Assembly (NCBI RefSeq): GCF_007830495.1
Contig: NZ_VLKW01000006.1
Location: 354,842 to 418,841, forward strand
Reading direction: 5' to 3'
DNA length: 64,000 bases
Source: Pseudoduganella flava
GTDB lineage: Bacteria; Pseudomonadota; Gammaproteobacteria; Burkholderiales; Burkholderiaceae_D
Position numbers and translations under genes: made by a program. Under the pieces are notes generated by a model that searched no databases, was not told where the DNA came from, and was given only the letters and a program-made list of their open reading frames with translations. This document shows positions 1 through 8,928 of this stretch, one piece after another. Numbering within the stretch: position 1 is the first letter of the stretch; every line of letters starts with the position of its first letter.

Positions 1-1110
1 CGCTTTTCCGACGATGCGAACGCCGGCGAGGCCGGCTGGCTGAGCGCCACCGCGGCAGCGACGGCGCCGGCCACGATGGTGTACGCCCGCGTCGATACCG
101 GCCTGCTGGCCGCGCGCGTGCGCCAGGTGCAGCCAACCCTGATGAGCGTACTTGGCGTCACGGCACCGATGGATATTCGGCCGCGCTCGATCGCCGGCCG
201 GCGGCGCCTGCGCGTGCTGCCATTCGGGATCTGCGCGATGGGCCCGGAAACGGCGACGCGCGGTTCGGGCAGCACTGCCGAACTGGTCAGCTATGGCTTC
301 CGCTCCGGCATCGCCTACAACCTGCTGATGCTGAACACGACCGGCGCCGCGATGGGCGAGTACTTCTACGTCAACCCGCTGGTGAACGGCGATGCGCCAA
401 ACGACCCGAACGCGCTGACGGACGAGACGGTTGCCCCGTTCATGTGTTCCGGTACGCTGGCATATCCCCGCATCCCGGGGGGCCGGGTACACGTACGCCG
501 GGCCGACGCGTTCAACCTGTGGAACCAGCTCAACTCGCGGTTCGAGGAATACCTAGGCGCGAATCCGTGTAACAAGCTCAACGGTCCGGCCGACACGAAC
601 ATCAAGAACTACGTCGGCAACAATGTGTTGAGCTGGCAGGGCCCGACGGTGCCGCGTGCCACCGCATTGTCGAAAGTCGTCAACGGCAAGCTGGCGACCA
701 TTGCCGAACTGACCACCGGCCAGACGTATCTGCCGGCCGAGTACGGTACGCGCTGGGCGTACGGGCCGGCGAAGAATACGGATGGATCGAGCAAGCTGAT
801 GTCGAGCTGGGCCGCGCTGTACCCATCCAGCCCGGCGGCCACCTATACGCAGACAACCTCGCCATACCGCAGCTACACCCAGCCGGCGACCGAGATGGCC
901 AAGGCACAGAACTTGCGCCGCCTGCTCTACGTGCCCCTGCTGCAGTGCCCCGTGCCAGCCGGGCTGTACGCCGACGCCACGATCCTGGCGTACGGCAGGT
1001 TCTTCTTGACGGCAAAGGCCAGTGCCGGAGAGCTCCCCGGCGAATTCGCCGGCGTGCTTGCGCGCGACGCCGAAGCAAGGCTGGCCGACGAAGCGGAGCT
1101 CCTCGAATGA
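1..1110 (+). CDS. tadG: TadG-like Flp pilus assembly protein (5' partial)
   Basis: The reading frame is open from base 1, so the N-terminus, including the expected membrane anchor, lies outside the window. About 369 codons are visible. The part seen is a soluble-looking envelope domain with four cysteines (in GICAMG, PFMCSG, NPCNK and LLQCPV contexts) that could form disulfides. No catalytic motif is apparent. Identity rests mainly on position: it is followed by two TadE-type proteins and tadZABCD, where TadG normally sits. TadG-like proteins are thought to act as minor pilins or anchors of the Flp pilus. The stop overlaps the next start (ATGA), which indicates co-translation. Confidence 0.7.
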   Translation, partial: RFSDDANAGEAGWLSATAAATAPATMVYARVDTGLLAARVRQVQPTLMSVLGVTAPMDIRPRSIAGRRRLRVLPFGICAMGPETATRGSGSTAELVSYGFRSGIAYNLLMLNTTGAAMGEYFYVNPLVNGDAPNDPNALTDETVAPFMCSGTLAYPRIPGGRVHVRRADAFNLWNQLNSRFEEYLGANPCNKLNGPADTNIKNYVGNNVLSWQGPTVPRATALSKVVNGKLATIAELTTGQTYLPAEYGTRWAYGPAKNTDGSSKLMSSWAALYPSSPAATYTQTTSPYRSYTQPATEMAKAQNLRRLLYVPLLQCPVPAGLYADATILAYGRFFLTAKASAGELPGEFAGVLARDAEARLADEAELLE

Positions 1111-1592
1111 TCGGGCGTGACCGCCGCGAACAGGGCACCGCCGCGATCGAAATGGTGCTGGTACTCGTATTCGGCATGGTGCTGCTGGCGGGCATGGTGC
1201 TGTTCGGCCGCCTGACGATGCACATGATCGCGCTGGAAAAGGCGATCGGCAACACGACCCGGATCGTGGCGACGCTGCCGCGCCCGATGCTGACGGCCGA
1301 GAACGCCGACCTGACCATGCCGGCGCTGGGAGCAAGACTGGTGCGTGACGCGACTCTCTCGGCTGGCCTCGATATCCAGCCGAGGGCCTCTTCCATCGGA
1401 GTGCTGTGTGAAGAGATGTACTGCGGCACCGGCGTGGCCACCACCATGGTCTCCGTCAGCACGAACATTTCCTTCACGGACACCGTGTTCCGCAACGCCT
1501 ACACGGCCACGATCATGCCTGCGTCCGGCAGCCTGCCGCTATCGTTCAAGTACTCCGAGCTATGTGCCATCCCCTTCACCGTCGCGCCCTGA
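1107..1592 (+). CDS. tadE: TadE-family minor pilin
   Basis: 161 residues. A short charged N-terminus is followed by a pseudopilin-type segment (QGTAAIEMVLVL) with glutamate near position +5 and one long hydrophobic helix (about residues 11-35). This is the TadE arrangement processed by a prepilin peptidase. The rest is a periplasmic domain with three cysteines (LCEEMYC and ELCAIP). The start is placed at 1107, where ATGA overlaps the TadG stop; an upstream in-frame start would lie inside tadG. It overlaps the next TadE-like gene by 31 bases. Confidence 0.8.
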   Translation: MIGRDRREQGTAAIEMVLVLVFGMVLLAGMVLFGRLTMHMIALEKAIGNTTRIVATLPRPMLTAENADLTMPALGARLVRDATLSAGLDIQPRASSIGVLCEEMYCGTGVATTMVSVSTNISFTDTVFRNAYTATIMPASGSLPLSFKYSELCAIPFTVAP

Positions 1593-2143
1593 GCCGCCGC
1601 CGCGACGCCGGCGTCGTCACCGTCGAACTGGCCATGGTCCTGCTGATACTGCTGTCGCTGATCCTGGGCACGCTGGAAGTCGCGCGTGCACTGTACCTGT
1701 TCAACACGGTGCAGGAGGTGACGCGTGCGGCGGCGCGGATGGCGTCGATCACGGATTTCTCCGACGCTGCCGCGATGGACGCGCTGAAGCGCAATGCGCT
1801 GTTTGGCCGCACCGCGCTGCCGCTGGCGCCGGAGATCGGCACGGCCCAGCTGCGCATCGAGTACCTGGCGCAAAGTGCGACCGGCGACCCGGTGGCGCTC
1901 ACGCAGATGCCGGCCTGCCCGGAACGGAACATCGTCAATTGCGCGCAGAACCCGCAAGGCACGTCCTGCATCGCCTTTGTGCGGGCCAGCATCTGCGTTC
2001 CTGGCGGCGACTGCACGGCGCTGCCGTACCGCCCGCTGACGACGCTGCTGCCCAGGTTCGCGGACATGCACGTTCCCATCGCCGCCACGCTCGTCAAGGC
2101 CGAACGGCTCGGCTACCAGCCGGGCACCAACAACTGTCTCTGA
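1562..2143 (+). CDS. second TadE-family minor pilin
   Basis: 193 residues. After a basic N-terminus it has the TadE/pseudopilin signature (DAGVVTVELAMVLLILL), with glutamate after the cleavage-type glycine, and a single transmembrane helix. The C-terminal domain has about seven cysteines (for example PACPER, IVNCAQ, GTSCIA, ASICVP and GGDCTA), which suggests a disulfide-stabilised envelope domain. It starts inside the previous tadE, so the two are translationally coupled. It occupies the TadF position in other tad loci, but sequence alone does not separate TadE from TadF. A clear AAGGAAG ribosome-binding site for the next gene follows its stop. Confidence 0.75.
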   Translation: MCHPLHRRALSRRRDAGVVTVELAMVLLILLSLILGTLEVARALYLFNTVQEVTRAAARMASITDFSDAAAMDALKRNALFGRTALPLAPEIGTAQLRIEYLAQSATGDPVALTQMPACPERNIVNCAQNPQGTSCIAFVRASICVPGGDCTALPYRPLTTLLPRFADMHVPIAATLVKAERLGYQPGTNNCL

Positions 2144-2160
2144 CCCAAAGGAAGAATCGT

Positions 2161-3336
2161 ATGAAAGCGCTCATGATCAGCAAGGATAGCCTGTTGCACG
2201 CCGAGGTCGCCGCGCAGGGCTCGGCGCGCATGCCCGCGGTGCAGCTCGTCGCATCGCGCCAGGGCTTGCGCGATGCCGCCGAGCGGCCGCTGGCGGACCC
2301 GCCGGAACTGGTGATCTTCGATGCCAGCGACGTCGAGCCCGGCGAATGGGAGCTGGTGGAACGGCTCGCGCGGCACTACCCGCAAGCGCGCTTCATGCTA
2401 CTGGCCCGCGAGGCGCACCAGGAGCTGCTGATCCGCGCGATGCGGGCCGGCATGCGCGAGGTGCTGCAGCTGCCGCTCGTGCACCGCGCGTTCCACGAGG
2501 CGATGGACCGGATCGAGATCGAGGCCGGCGTCACCCGCCTGCGCGACGGCAAGGTGCTCGCCTTCATCGCCTGCAAGGGCGGCAGCGGCGCGACGTTTCT
2601 CGCCACGAACTTCGGCTACGCGCTGGCCGCGCTGGCGGAAAAGAAGGTATTGCTGATCGACCTGCATGGCCAGTTCGGCGACGCCACGCTGTACGTGTCC
2701 GACCAGAAGCCGGCGATGACGCTGTCGGACGTCTGCCGGCAGATCAACCGCATCGATGGCGCCTTCCTCGAATCGTGCCTGGTGCACGTGACGCCGGCCT
2801 TCGGCGTGCTGGCCGGCGCGGACGACCCGGCCCAGGCCACCGACATGAAGCCGGAGCACATGGACACGATCCTGCGGGTGGCGCGCCAGCACTACGACTT
2901 CGTCGTGCTGGACGTGGGCCGCCAGATCGATGCGCTGTCGATGCGCGCGCTCGACAGCGCGGACACGATCTACCCGGTGCTGCAGCTGGCGCTGCCCGAC
3001 ATTCGCGACGGCCGCCGCCTGCTCGACATCTTCCGTTCGCTCGGCTATCCGGTCGAGCGCACGCGCCTGATCGTCAACCGCTACGAGAAGGGCGGCAAGC
3101 TGCGGCTGGCGGACCTGGAGCATGCACTCGGCGCGGACGTCGTGCACACGGTGCCGAACGACTACCTGTCGGCGACGGATTCCGTCAACCAGGGCATCCC
3201 CGTGCTGCAGCTGTCGCGCGGCAGTCCCGTCGCGCGCAGCCTCGCCGACCTGGTCGAACTCGTCACCGAGCGGCGCGTATCGGAATCGAAAGGGCTGTTC
3301 GACCGGCTGTTCGGCCGCAGCGACGCCGAACAGTAA
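2161..3336 (+). CDS. tadZ: TadZ/CpaE-like pilus localisation ATPase
   Basis: 391 residues. An N-terminal receiver-like (atypical REC) domain spans about residues 1-120. A MinD/ParA-type ATPase domain follows, with a deviant Walker A (KGGSGAT, residues 139-145) and the aspartate-rich strand LLIDLHGQFGD. TadZ/CpaE proteins position the Tad secretion machine at a cell pole. The phosphoacceptor region of the receiver-like domain is degenerate, as is usual in this family. The start ATG at 2161 has the ribosome-binding site AAGGAAG just upstream. It is followed at short distance by the tadA ATPase gene. Confidence 0.88.
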   Translation: MKALMISKDSLLHAEVAAQGSARMPAVQLVASRQGLRDAAERPLADPPELVIFDASDVEPGEWELVERLARHYPQARFMLLAREAHQELLIRAMRAGMREVLQLPLVHRAFHEAMDRIEIEAGVTRLRDGKVLAFIACKGGSGATFLATNFGYALAALAEKKVLLIDLHGQFGDATLYVSDQKPAMTLSDVCRQINRIDGAFLESCLVHVTPAFGVLAGADDPAQATDMKPEHMDTILRVARQHYDFVVLDVGRQIDALSMRALDSADTIYPVLQLALPDIRDGRRLLDIFRSLGYPVERTRLIVNRYEKGGKLRLADLEHALGADVVHTVPNDYLSATDSVNQGIPVLQLSRGSPVARSLADLVELVTERRVSESKGLFDRLFGRSDAEQ

Positions 3337-3354
3337 ACCACCAAGGAGCGGATC

Positions 3355-4701
3355 ATGAGTTTGCGCGAACGCCTGGCCCTGGCGGAAGAGGGCAGGAGCA
3401 CCGGAGTCACCTTGCCGGCGCAATCGCAGGCAGCCTACCAGGAGCTGAAGGCCACGATGCACCAGCTGATCCTGGAGCGGATCGACCTGGAGCGCCTGAA
3501 GCGCCTCACGCCGGAACAATTCAAGCACGAGCTGGCACTGCTGGTCCAGCGCATCATCGAGGACGAGCGCATCGTGCTGAACCAGAGCGAGCGCCATCAG
3601 CTGGTCCTCGACATCCAGCACGAGATGCTGGGCTTCGGCCCGCTGGAGCGGCTGCTGGCCGACCAGGGCATCTCGGACATCCTCGTCAACACGCATGCGA
3701 AGGTGTACGTCGAGCGCGCCGGCCGCCTCGAGCTGACGGACGTGACGTTCACCGACAATGCGCACCTGATGAAGATCATCGAGAAGATCGTGTCGCGCGT
3801 GGGCCGGCGCGTCGACGAGTCCAGCCCGATGGTCGATGCGCGGCTGCCGGACGGGTCACGCGTCAACGCGATCATCCCGCCGCTGGCGGTGGATGGGCCG
3901 ATCCTGTCGATCCGCCGCTTCTCCGCCAATCCGCTGACGATGCAGAACCTGATCGAGTACAAGAGCCTGACGCCGCCGATGATGCAGGTGCTGCAGGCGC
4001 TGGGCCATGCCAAGATCAACATCCTGATTTCCGGCGGCACGGGCAGCGGCAAGACGACGTTGCTCAACGTGCTGTCCGGGTACATCCCGGCGGCCGAACG
4101 GATCGTGACGATCGAGGACGCGGCCGAGCTGGCACTGCGCCAGCCGCACGTCGTGCGCCTGGAAACGCGCCCGCCGAACATCGAGGGCAAGGGCGAGGTG
4201 AACCAGCGTGCACTGGTGCGCAATGCGCTGCGGATGCGGCCCGATCGCATCATCCTCGGCGAGGTGCGCGGCGCCGAGGCCGTCGACATGCTGCAGGCGA
4301 TGAACACCGGCCACGAAGGCTCGCTGGCGACGATCCACTCGAACACGCCGCGCGATGCGCTGGCGCGGCTGGAGAACATGGTCGGCATGTCCGGCGTGAA
4401 CCTGACGCCGCGCGCGACCCGGCAGCAGATCTCCTCCGCCGTCACCGTCGTGATGCAGGTGTCGCGCCTGACGGACGGCGCGCGCAAGCTCGTCAGCCTG
4501 CAGGAAGTCACCGGCATGGAAGGCGACGTGATCGCGATGCAGGAAATCTTCCGCTTCGAGCAGACCGGCGTGGACGCGAACGGCAAGGTGCAGGGGCACT
4601 TCTTCGCCACCGGCGTGCGGCCCCGCTTCGCCGACCGCCTGAAGATGTTCGGCATGCCGGTGCCGGACAGCGTCTTCGATCCGGACCGCGTGTTCGAATA
4701 G
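3355..4701 (+). CDS. tadA: TadA/CpaF secretion ATPase of the Flp pilus
   Basis: 448 residues, normal length for CpaF. The N-terminal part is helical. A type II/IV secretion ATPase domain follows, with Walker A GGTGSGKTT (227-235), Asp box, Walker B-like RIILGEVRG (about 298-306) and the HSNTPRDAL histidine-box region. It is the hexameric cytoplasmic motor that drives Flp pilus assembly together with TadB and TadC. Ribosome-binding site AAGGAG lies before the ATG. It sits 18 bases after tadZ and 9 bases before tadB. Confidence 0.95.
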   Translation: MSLRERLALAEEGRSTGVTLPAQSQAAYQELKATMHQLILERIDLERLKRLTPEQFKHELALLVQRIIEDERIVLNQSERHQLVLDIQHEMLGFGPLERLLADQGISDILVNTHAKVYVERAGRLELTDVTFTDNAHLMKIIEKIVSRVGRRVDESSPMVDARLPDGSRVNAIIPPLAVDGPILSIRRFSANPLTMQNLIEYKSLTPPMMQVLQALGHAKINILISGGTGSGKTTLLNVLSGYIPAAERIVTIEDAAELALRQPHVVRLETRPPNIEGKGEVNQRALVRNALRMRPDRIILGEVRGAEAVDMLQAMNTGHEGSLATIHSNTPRDALARLENMVGMSGVNLTPRATRQQISSAVTVVMQVSRLTDGARKLVSLQEVTGMEGDVIAMQEIFRFEQTGVDANGKVQGHFFATGVRPRFADRLKMFGMPVPDSVFDPDRVFE

Positions 4702-4710
4702 GAGGCGGCG

Positions 4711-5685
4711 ATGGACACGATGTTTACGGCGTTCGCCGTGCTGCTGTTCGCCGCCGTGATCTTCATGGTCGAGGGAGCGTGGATGTGGTGGAGCACGAGC
4801 CACGGCCGCGGTGCACGCCGCATCGCCCGCCGGCTCGACCTGATGGCCGGCCGCAACGAAGGGGGCGAGCGGATCAGCATCCTGAAGCAGCGCCGCTACG
4901 CGACGTCGCCGGCGCTCGATCACTGGCTGCGCGGTATTCCGCGCATGGCCGCGCTCGACCGGTTGCTGCTGCAGGCAGGCATGCGCTGGCAGGTGGGCCA
5001 ATTCCTGGCCGGGTCGGCTGGCCTGCTGGCGGCCGCGCTGTTCGCGTTGCCGATCCTCGCAATGCCCTGGCTGCCCTCCGCCATGCTGCTCGCCGGTGCG
5101 GCCGGGGCGCCGTACGGCATGCTGCTGCGGGCGCGCGCGATCCGGTTGAAGAAGATCGAGGAACAGCTGCCGGAGGCGGCGGACTTCCTCGCCCGCGCAC
5201 TGCGCGCCGGCCACTCGTTCGCCAACGTGCTGAAGATGGTGGGCGACGAGATCCCCGACCCGATCGGCAGCGAGTTCAAGGCGACGTACGAGGAAATCAA
5301 CTATGGCGCGCCGATGAACGAGGCGCTGCAGAACCTCGCCGCGCGCATCCCGCTGACCGACCTGCGCTACTTCGTGCTGGCCGTGCTGATCCAGCGCGAG
5401 TCGGGCGGCAACCTGGCCGAACTGCTCGGCAACGTCAGCCGCCTGACGCGTGCGCGCCTGAAGCTGCACGGGCAGGTACGGGTGTTGTCGGCCGAGGGCC
5501 GCATGTCGGCCTGGATCCTTGGCCTGCTGCCGCTCGTCATGCTCGCCATCATGAGCGTCACGAACTACCAGTACGTCAGCGTGCTGTGGACCGATCCTGC
5601 CGGTATCAACCTGTTGTGGACGGCCGGCGGCGCCATGGTGCTGGGATCGTTCTGGATGCGCGGCCTCGTCAGGATTCGCGTATGA
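4711..5685 (+). CDS. tadB: TadB inner-membrane platform protein
   Basis: 324 residues. It has an N-terminal membrane helix, a cytoplasmic stretch, further membrane segments near residues 95-135, a GspF-type domain (about 155-285; LPEAADFLARALRAG and RESGGNLAELL are typical) and C-terminal membrane helices. TadB and TadC form the inner-membrane platform for the TadA motor. The gene is preceded by GGAGG and its stop overlaps the tadC start (ATGA). Confidence 0.93.
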   Translation: MDTMFTAFAVLLFAAVIFMVEGAWMWWSTSHGRGARRIARRLDLMAGRNEGGERISILKQRRYATSPALDHWLRGIPRMAALDRLLLQAGMRWQVGQFLAGSAGLLAAALFALPILAMPWLPSAMLLAGAAGAPYGMLLRARAIRLKKIEEQLPEAADFLARALRAGHSFANVLKMVGDEIPDPIGSEFKATYEEINYGAPMNEALQNLAARIPLTDLRYFVLAVLIQRESGGNLAELLGNVSRLTRARLKLHGQVRVLSAEGRMSAWILGLLPLVMLAIMSVTNYQYVSVLWTDPAGINLLWTAGGAMVLGSFWMRGLVRIRV

Positions 5686-6626
5686 ACGGCCGCCAGCTTG
5701 CCTTCCTGCTGATCGTCTTCGTCGTCGTGGCCGGGCTGGCGCTGGCCGCGGTGGCGATCTTCTCGCCGGTGCCGCTGCGCGAGCGCCTGCGCGCCTTCCT
5801 CGGCACTGCCGACGAAACTCCCGGCGCCGGCGACGGCCAGTGGGTCGAGCGCGTGGCGCGCGCCGCGAAGCCGCTGACGAAGCTGTCGCTGCCGGAAGAG
5901 GGCTGGGAACGCTCGCCGCTGCGCACGAAATTCATCAACGCCGGCTGGCGCAGCGCGTCCGCCCCCACGCTGTATTTCGCGGCGAAGACGGTGCTGGCGC
6001 TCGGCACGCCCGCCATGCTGGCGATGCTGGTGGCGGGCATGGCCGGCGGCGTGTTGCGCAACGGATTCCTGCTGGTGATGTTCAGCGGCGCCGGCCTCGG
6101 CTACTACCTGCCGAACGTGGTCCTCACGCGCAAGGCGGCAAGCCGCCAGCGCGATATCTTCGAGAACATTCCGGATGCGCTCGACCTGCTGACGGTCTGC
6201 GTCGAGGCCGGCTTGTCGATGGAGCGGGCGCTGACGAAGGTGGCGGCCGAGATCGACGTGAAGAGCGTCGTGCTGGCGCAAGAGCTGCAACTGGTGCTGA
6301 TGGAAATGCGCGCCGGCTTCTCGAAGGAGCGGGCGCTGCGCAACTTCGCGCTGCGCAGCGGCGTCGAAGACGTCGACACGCTGGTGGCGATGCTGATCCA
6401 GGCCGAACGGTTCGGGACCAGCATGGGCGACTCGCTGCGCGTCCATTCGGACAACCTGCGCCAGAAGCGCACGCTGCTGGCCGAGGAGGCTGCCGCGAAG
6501 ATCGGGCTGAAGCTGCTGTTCCCGCTGATCTTTTGCATGTTCCCGGCATTGATGCTGGTGCTGGTGGGCCCGGCCGGCATCCAGATGGTGCGGGTCGTGA
6601 TGCCGGCGATGATGGGCAACCAATGA
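5682..6626 (+). CDS. tadC: TadC inner-membrane platform protein
   Basis: 314 residues. An N-terminal helix and two more membrane segments (about residues 100-145) precede a GspF-type domain (IPDALDLLTVCVEAGLS, ERFGTSMGDSLR) and a C-terminal hydrophobic helix (FPLIFCMFPALMLVLV). It is a paralogue of TadB and its partner in the Tad inner-membrane complex. The start at 5682 is fixed by the ATGA overlap with tadB. The same frame is open far upstream, but that stretch is a shadow of tadZAB. Confidence 0.93.
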   Translation: MNGRQLAFLLIVFVVVAGLALAAVAIFSPVPLRERLRAFLGTADETPGAGDGQWVERVARAAKPLTKLSLPEEGWERSPLRTKFINAGWRSASAPTLYFAAKTVLALGTPAMLAMLVAGMAGGVLRNGFLLVMFSGAGLGYYLPNVVLTRKAASRQRDIFENIPDALDLLTVCVEAGLSMERALTKVAAEIDVKSVVLAQELQLVLMEMRAGFSKERALRNFALRSGVEDVDTLVAMLIQAERFGTSMGDSLRVHSDNLRQKRTLLAEEAAAKIGLKLLFPLIFCMFPALMLVLVGPAGIQMVRVVMPAMMGNQ

Positions 6627-6640
6627 CAGGGAGAGGGACC

Positions 6641-7750
6641 ATGCGATCGACACGTAACTGGGCGGGAGCGGCATGCATCGGCGCGCTGCTGCTCGCATGC
6701 GGCAGCCGGCAGCCGCTGGTCACCGCGCCGCCGGTGCCGGCCGCCAGCGCGGATGCCTATTACGCGCTGGGCCGGGCCGAACACGCGGCGCGCCGCTATG
6801 CGCTGGCGCGCCGGGCCTGGCAACAGGCACTGCAGCTCGACCCCGCCCACACGCAGGCCCGCAACGGCATGGCCGTGCTGCTCGCCGAGGAAGGGGACTA
6901 CGCCCGCGCGATCGGGCTGTGGCGCGCGCTGGTGGACGAAGGGCGCGACCTGCCGCGCACCGAACTGGCCTTCCTGCTCGGGAACCTGGGCTATGCGTTG
7001 CACCTGCAGGGCGGGCACGACGAGGCGCTGACGATGCTGCGGAAGGCCTGCGTGCTGGACCCATACCAGCCCGCCACGTGGGAGCACCTGGCCGCCGTGC
7101 TGGAAACGCAGGGCGAGACGGACAAGGCGCTGCGGATGATGAAGCAGGCACGCATGCTGCGCAGTCACGACATCCGCGGCGACTACGCGCTGACGGGTGC
7201 CGAGCCGCCCGCCGCGGCCGCGCAGCCGGCCGTGCAGCCAGCCGAAGCGTCGCCGTGGCCGGCTGGCCTGGCGCGCACGGAGCTGCACCAGGCGGGCGGG
7301 GTGGTCGAAGTGCGGCACGTGCCGGCGGCCGCCAGCGGCGCCGAGCCGGCGGCCGTACCGCCCGCACCGCGCGTGCCGTCCGCCCCGTCAGAGGCGACAG
7401 CCGTGGGGCTGGAGATCAGTAACGGCAATGGTGTGCGCGGCATGGCGGCCGCTTGGGCGCGCCGGCTGCGTGATGTGCAGTGGAAGAGCGTGCGGCTGAC
7501 GAACGTGAAGCCGTTCGCGGTGCCCGTCACGCGGATCGAGTACCGCGACGATCCCGCCGCGCAGGCCGTGGCGCGGAGTTTGGCCGAACGCCTCGGCCTG
7601 CCGGCACCGCGGCCGGCGGCGGCCGGCGCCTCCGACCTGCGCATCGTGCTGGGCTGGGACCAGCGCGATGCGGGCGGCACGTGGGCCGCGCAGGGGAGTG
7701 CGAAAGGTAGTGCGAAAGGGTCCGCGCAGGGCGCCCGCCGGGCACCCTGA
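6641..7750 (+). CDS. tadD: TadD-type TPR lipoprotein with C-terminal LytR_C-like domain
   Basis: 369 residues. The signal peptide ends in a lipobox (LLLACG), so it is a predicted outer-membrane-side lipoprotein. Tetratricopeptide repeats fill about residues 40-175. An alanine/proline-rich linker follows. About residues 255-350 read like a LytR_C domain (LEISNGNGVRGMA, a tyrosine strand, RIVLGWDQRD). TadD TPR proteins support assembly or stability of the Tad machine. The tail contains three GSA(K/Q) repeats. The start at 6641 is chosen for its GAGAGGG ribosome-binding site; an alternative ATG at 6623 overlaps the tadC stop. Confidence 0.82.
   Translation: MRSTRNWAGAACIGALLLACGSRQPLVTAPPVPAASADAYYALGRAEHAARRYALARRAWQQALQLDPAHTQARNGMAVLLAEEGDYARAIGLWRALVDEGRDLPRTELAFLLGNLGYALHLQGGHDEALTMLRKACVLDPYQPATWEHLAAVLETQGETDKALRMMKQARMLRSHDIRGDYALTGAEPPAAAAQPAVQPAEASPWPAGLARTELHQAGGVVEVRHVPAAASGAEPAAVPPAPRVPSAPSEATAVGLEISNGNGVRGMAAAWARRLRDVQWKSVRLTNVKPFAVPVTRIEYRDDPAAQAVARSLAERLGLPAPRPAAAGASDLRIVLGWDQRDAGGTWAAQGSAKGSAKGSAQGARRAP
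7694..7729 (+). repeat. three 12-base tandem repeats inside tadD
   Basis: Three consecutive 12-base units encode Gly-Ser-Ala-Lys, Gly-Ser-Ala-Lys and Gly-Ser-Ala-Gln close to the tadD stop. The first two units differ by one base. Such an in-frame repeat could vary in copy number without breaking the frame. Confidence 0.8.
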
Positions 7751-7764
7751 CGCGAGATTGATCT

Positions 7765-8529
7765 TCAGTGCCAGTTCACGTGGCCGAGGCCGCGCGCGCT
7801 GGCGCTGCGGCTGGCCGGCTGGCCATACACGGTGGCCGAACCCAGGCCCGTCAGGCGCAGGCTGGCGGACGTCTTCGCGTAGACGGTCGCGCCGCCCAGG
7901 CCCGTCATGTCCACGTCCACGCTGTCGGCCTTGAGCTGCTGCGCATCGAGGCTGCCGACGCCGCCGAGACGGGCGCGCAGGCTGCGGCTCTCGCCGCTGA
8001 CGACCATCTGGCCGGCACCGCGCAAGTTCAGGTCGACGTTCTCGGCCAGCCCCGTGTTGACGGTCATGCTGCCCGCGCCGTTCAGGTTCGCGTTCAGGTT
8101 CCGGTATTGCGACGTCATGTGCACGGCACCGGCGCCGTCGAGCGCGATGCGCAGCTTGTCGCCCGAGAAGCCCTGCACCTCGGCCGAGCCGACGCCGGCC
8201 GAGACCAGCTCGGACAGGTTGGGTAACGTCAGCTCCGCACGCAGTTGCGGCCGGCCGATGTGGATGCCCTGCAGGTCGGTGCCGATGCGCAGCGTGTCGC
8301 CGCGCTGGGTCACGATGACTTTCGGCAGGTAGCGCCGGTCGCCGGAGATGACGAGCCCCGGCTGCGCGCCGTATTTCAGCGTCAGGTCGATGACGCCATC
8401 CAGTACCACCTTCACGATGCGCGCGTCGACCGCGCGGGACTCGCTGACGATATCGGCAGCCTGCGCGGCACCGGCCGCGTTCGCATACAGGGCAACTGCC
8501 ATCATCGTTGCGTTGACAAAGCTGTTCAT
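7765..8529 (-). CDS. secreted DUF2807 (head GIN domain) protein
   Basis: 254 residues with a signal peptide ending near AAGAAQAAD. The rest is a repetitive beta-helix-like domain with recurring Gly-x-Gly turns (SAGVGSAEV, LDGAGAVH, LNGAGSM, LRGAGQM, LGGVGSL, TGLGGATV, TGLGSATV). This is the DUF2807/putative auto-transporter adhesin head GIN fold. Molecular function is unknown for the family. It converges on tadD with a 14-base gap and may share its transcriptional end. Upstream on the same strand is a 65-residue exported peptide, probably co-transcribed. Confidence 0.85.
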   Translation of the reverse strand: MNSFVNATMMAVALYANAAGAAQAADIVSESRAVDARIVKVVLDGVIDLTLKYGAQPGLVISGDRRYLPKVIVTQRGDTLRIGTDLQGIHIGRPQLRAELTLPNLSELVSAGVGSAEVQGFSGDKLRIALDGAGAVHMTSQYRNLNANLNGAGSMTVNTGLAENVDLNLRGAGQMVVSGESRSLRARLGGVGSLDAQQLKADSVDVDMTGLGGATVYAKTSASLRLTGLGSATVYGQPASRSASARGLGHVNWH

Positions 8530-8561
8530 CAGGGTCTCCGTCCGTGCAGGTGGCGTGGCGA

Positions 8562-8759
8562 TTACAGGGCGGCTTTTTCGGCAGCCGACAGGCGCTTCGC
8601 GGTGACCTTCACGACGGCGACCTGACCGTCGGCTGTGGCGACGATGGCGCCGCTGTCGCGGTGCTGCAGCTTGGTGACGGCGGCGGTGGCCATGCTGGTC
8701 GCGCCGATCAGCACGAGGGCGGCAACGAAGATGGTTTCCATGTGTTTGGCGATGTTCAT
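8562..8759 (-). CDS. small exported protein, 65 residues
   Basis: It encodes 65 residues: a short basic start, a hydrophobic signal-type segment (IFVAALVLIGATSMATA) and a 35-residue polar remainder rich in alanine, lysine and valine. A strong ribosome-binding site (AAGGAG, 7 bases before the ATG) decides the start; a longer frame exists but has no such site. No known domain is recognised. It lies directly upstream of the DUF2807 gene in the same direction, so the two may be co-expressed envelope proteins. Confidence 0.65.
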   Translation of the reverse strand: MNIAKHMETIFVAALVLIGATSMATAAVTKLQHRDSGAIVATADGQVAVVKVTAKRLSAAEKAAL

Positions 8760-8894
8760 GATGAGCTCCTTGGGTTGTCTGGTTCGTGTTGCGATGGTTG
8801 AACTATAGACAGGCCCGCGGCGGCTCACCATCGCCGTGCGACGAACGGTGGTTTTCGCGAGATGAACTGCGGATAAGGCGGGATTTTGCTGCGC

Positions 8895-8918
8895 GCGGCG
8901 GTGCGTGGGCACCGCCGC
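8895..8918 (-). terminator. strong GC hairpin after the dehydrogenase gene
   Basis: A perfect 10-base-pair stem (GCGGCGGTGC and its complement) with loop GTGG lies 10 bases beyond the stop of the dmlA-like gene. There is no clear U-tract on the minus strand, so it may be a factor-assisted terminator or an mRNA 3' end stabiliser. Confidence 0.4.
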
Positions 8919-8928
8919 GACAAGGACA

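Noticed and set aside
2346..5681. Very long open frame on the plus strand overlapping tadZ, tadA and tadB
   Set aside because: It is an Arg/Ala/Pro-rich shadow frame of the real genes, typical at this GC content; only its last part (from 5682) is the real tadC.
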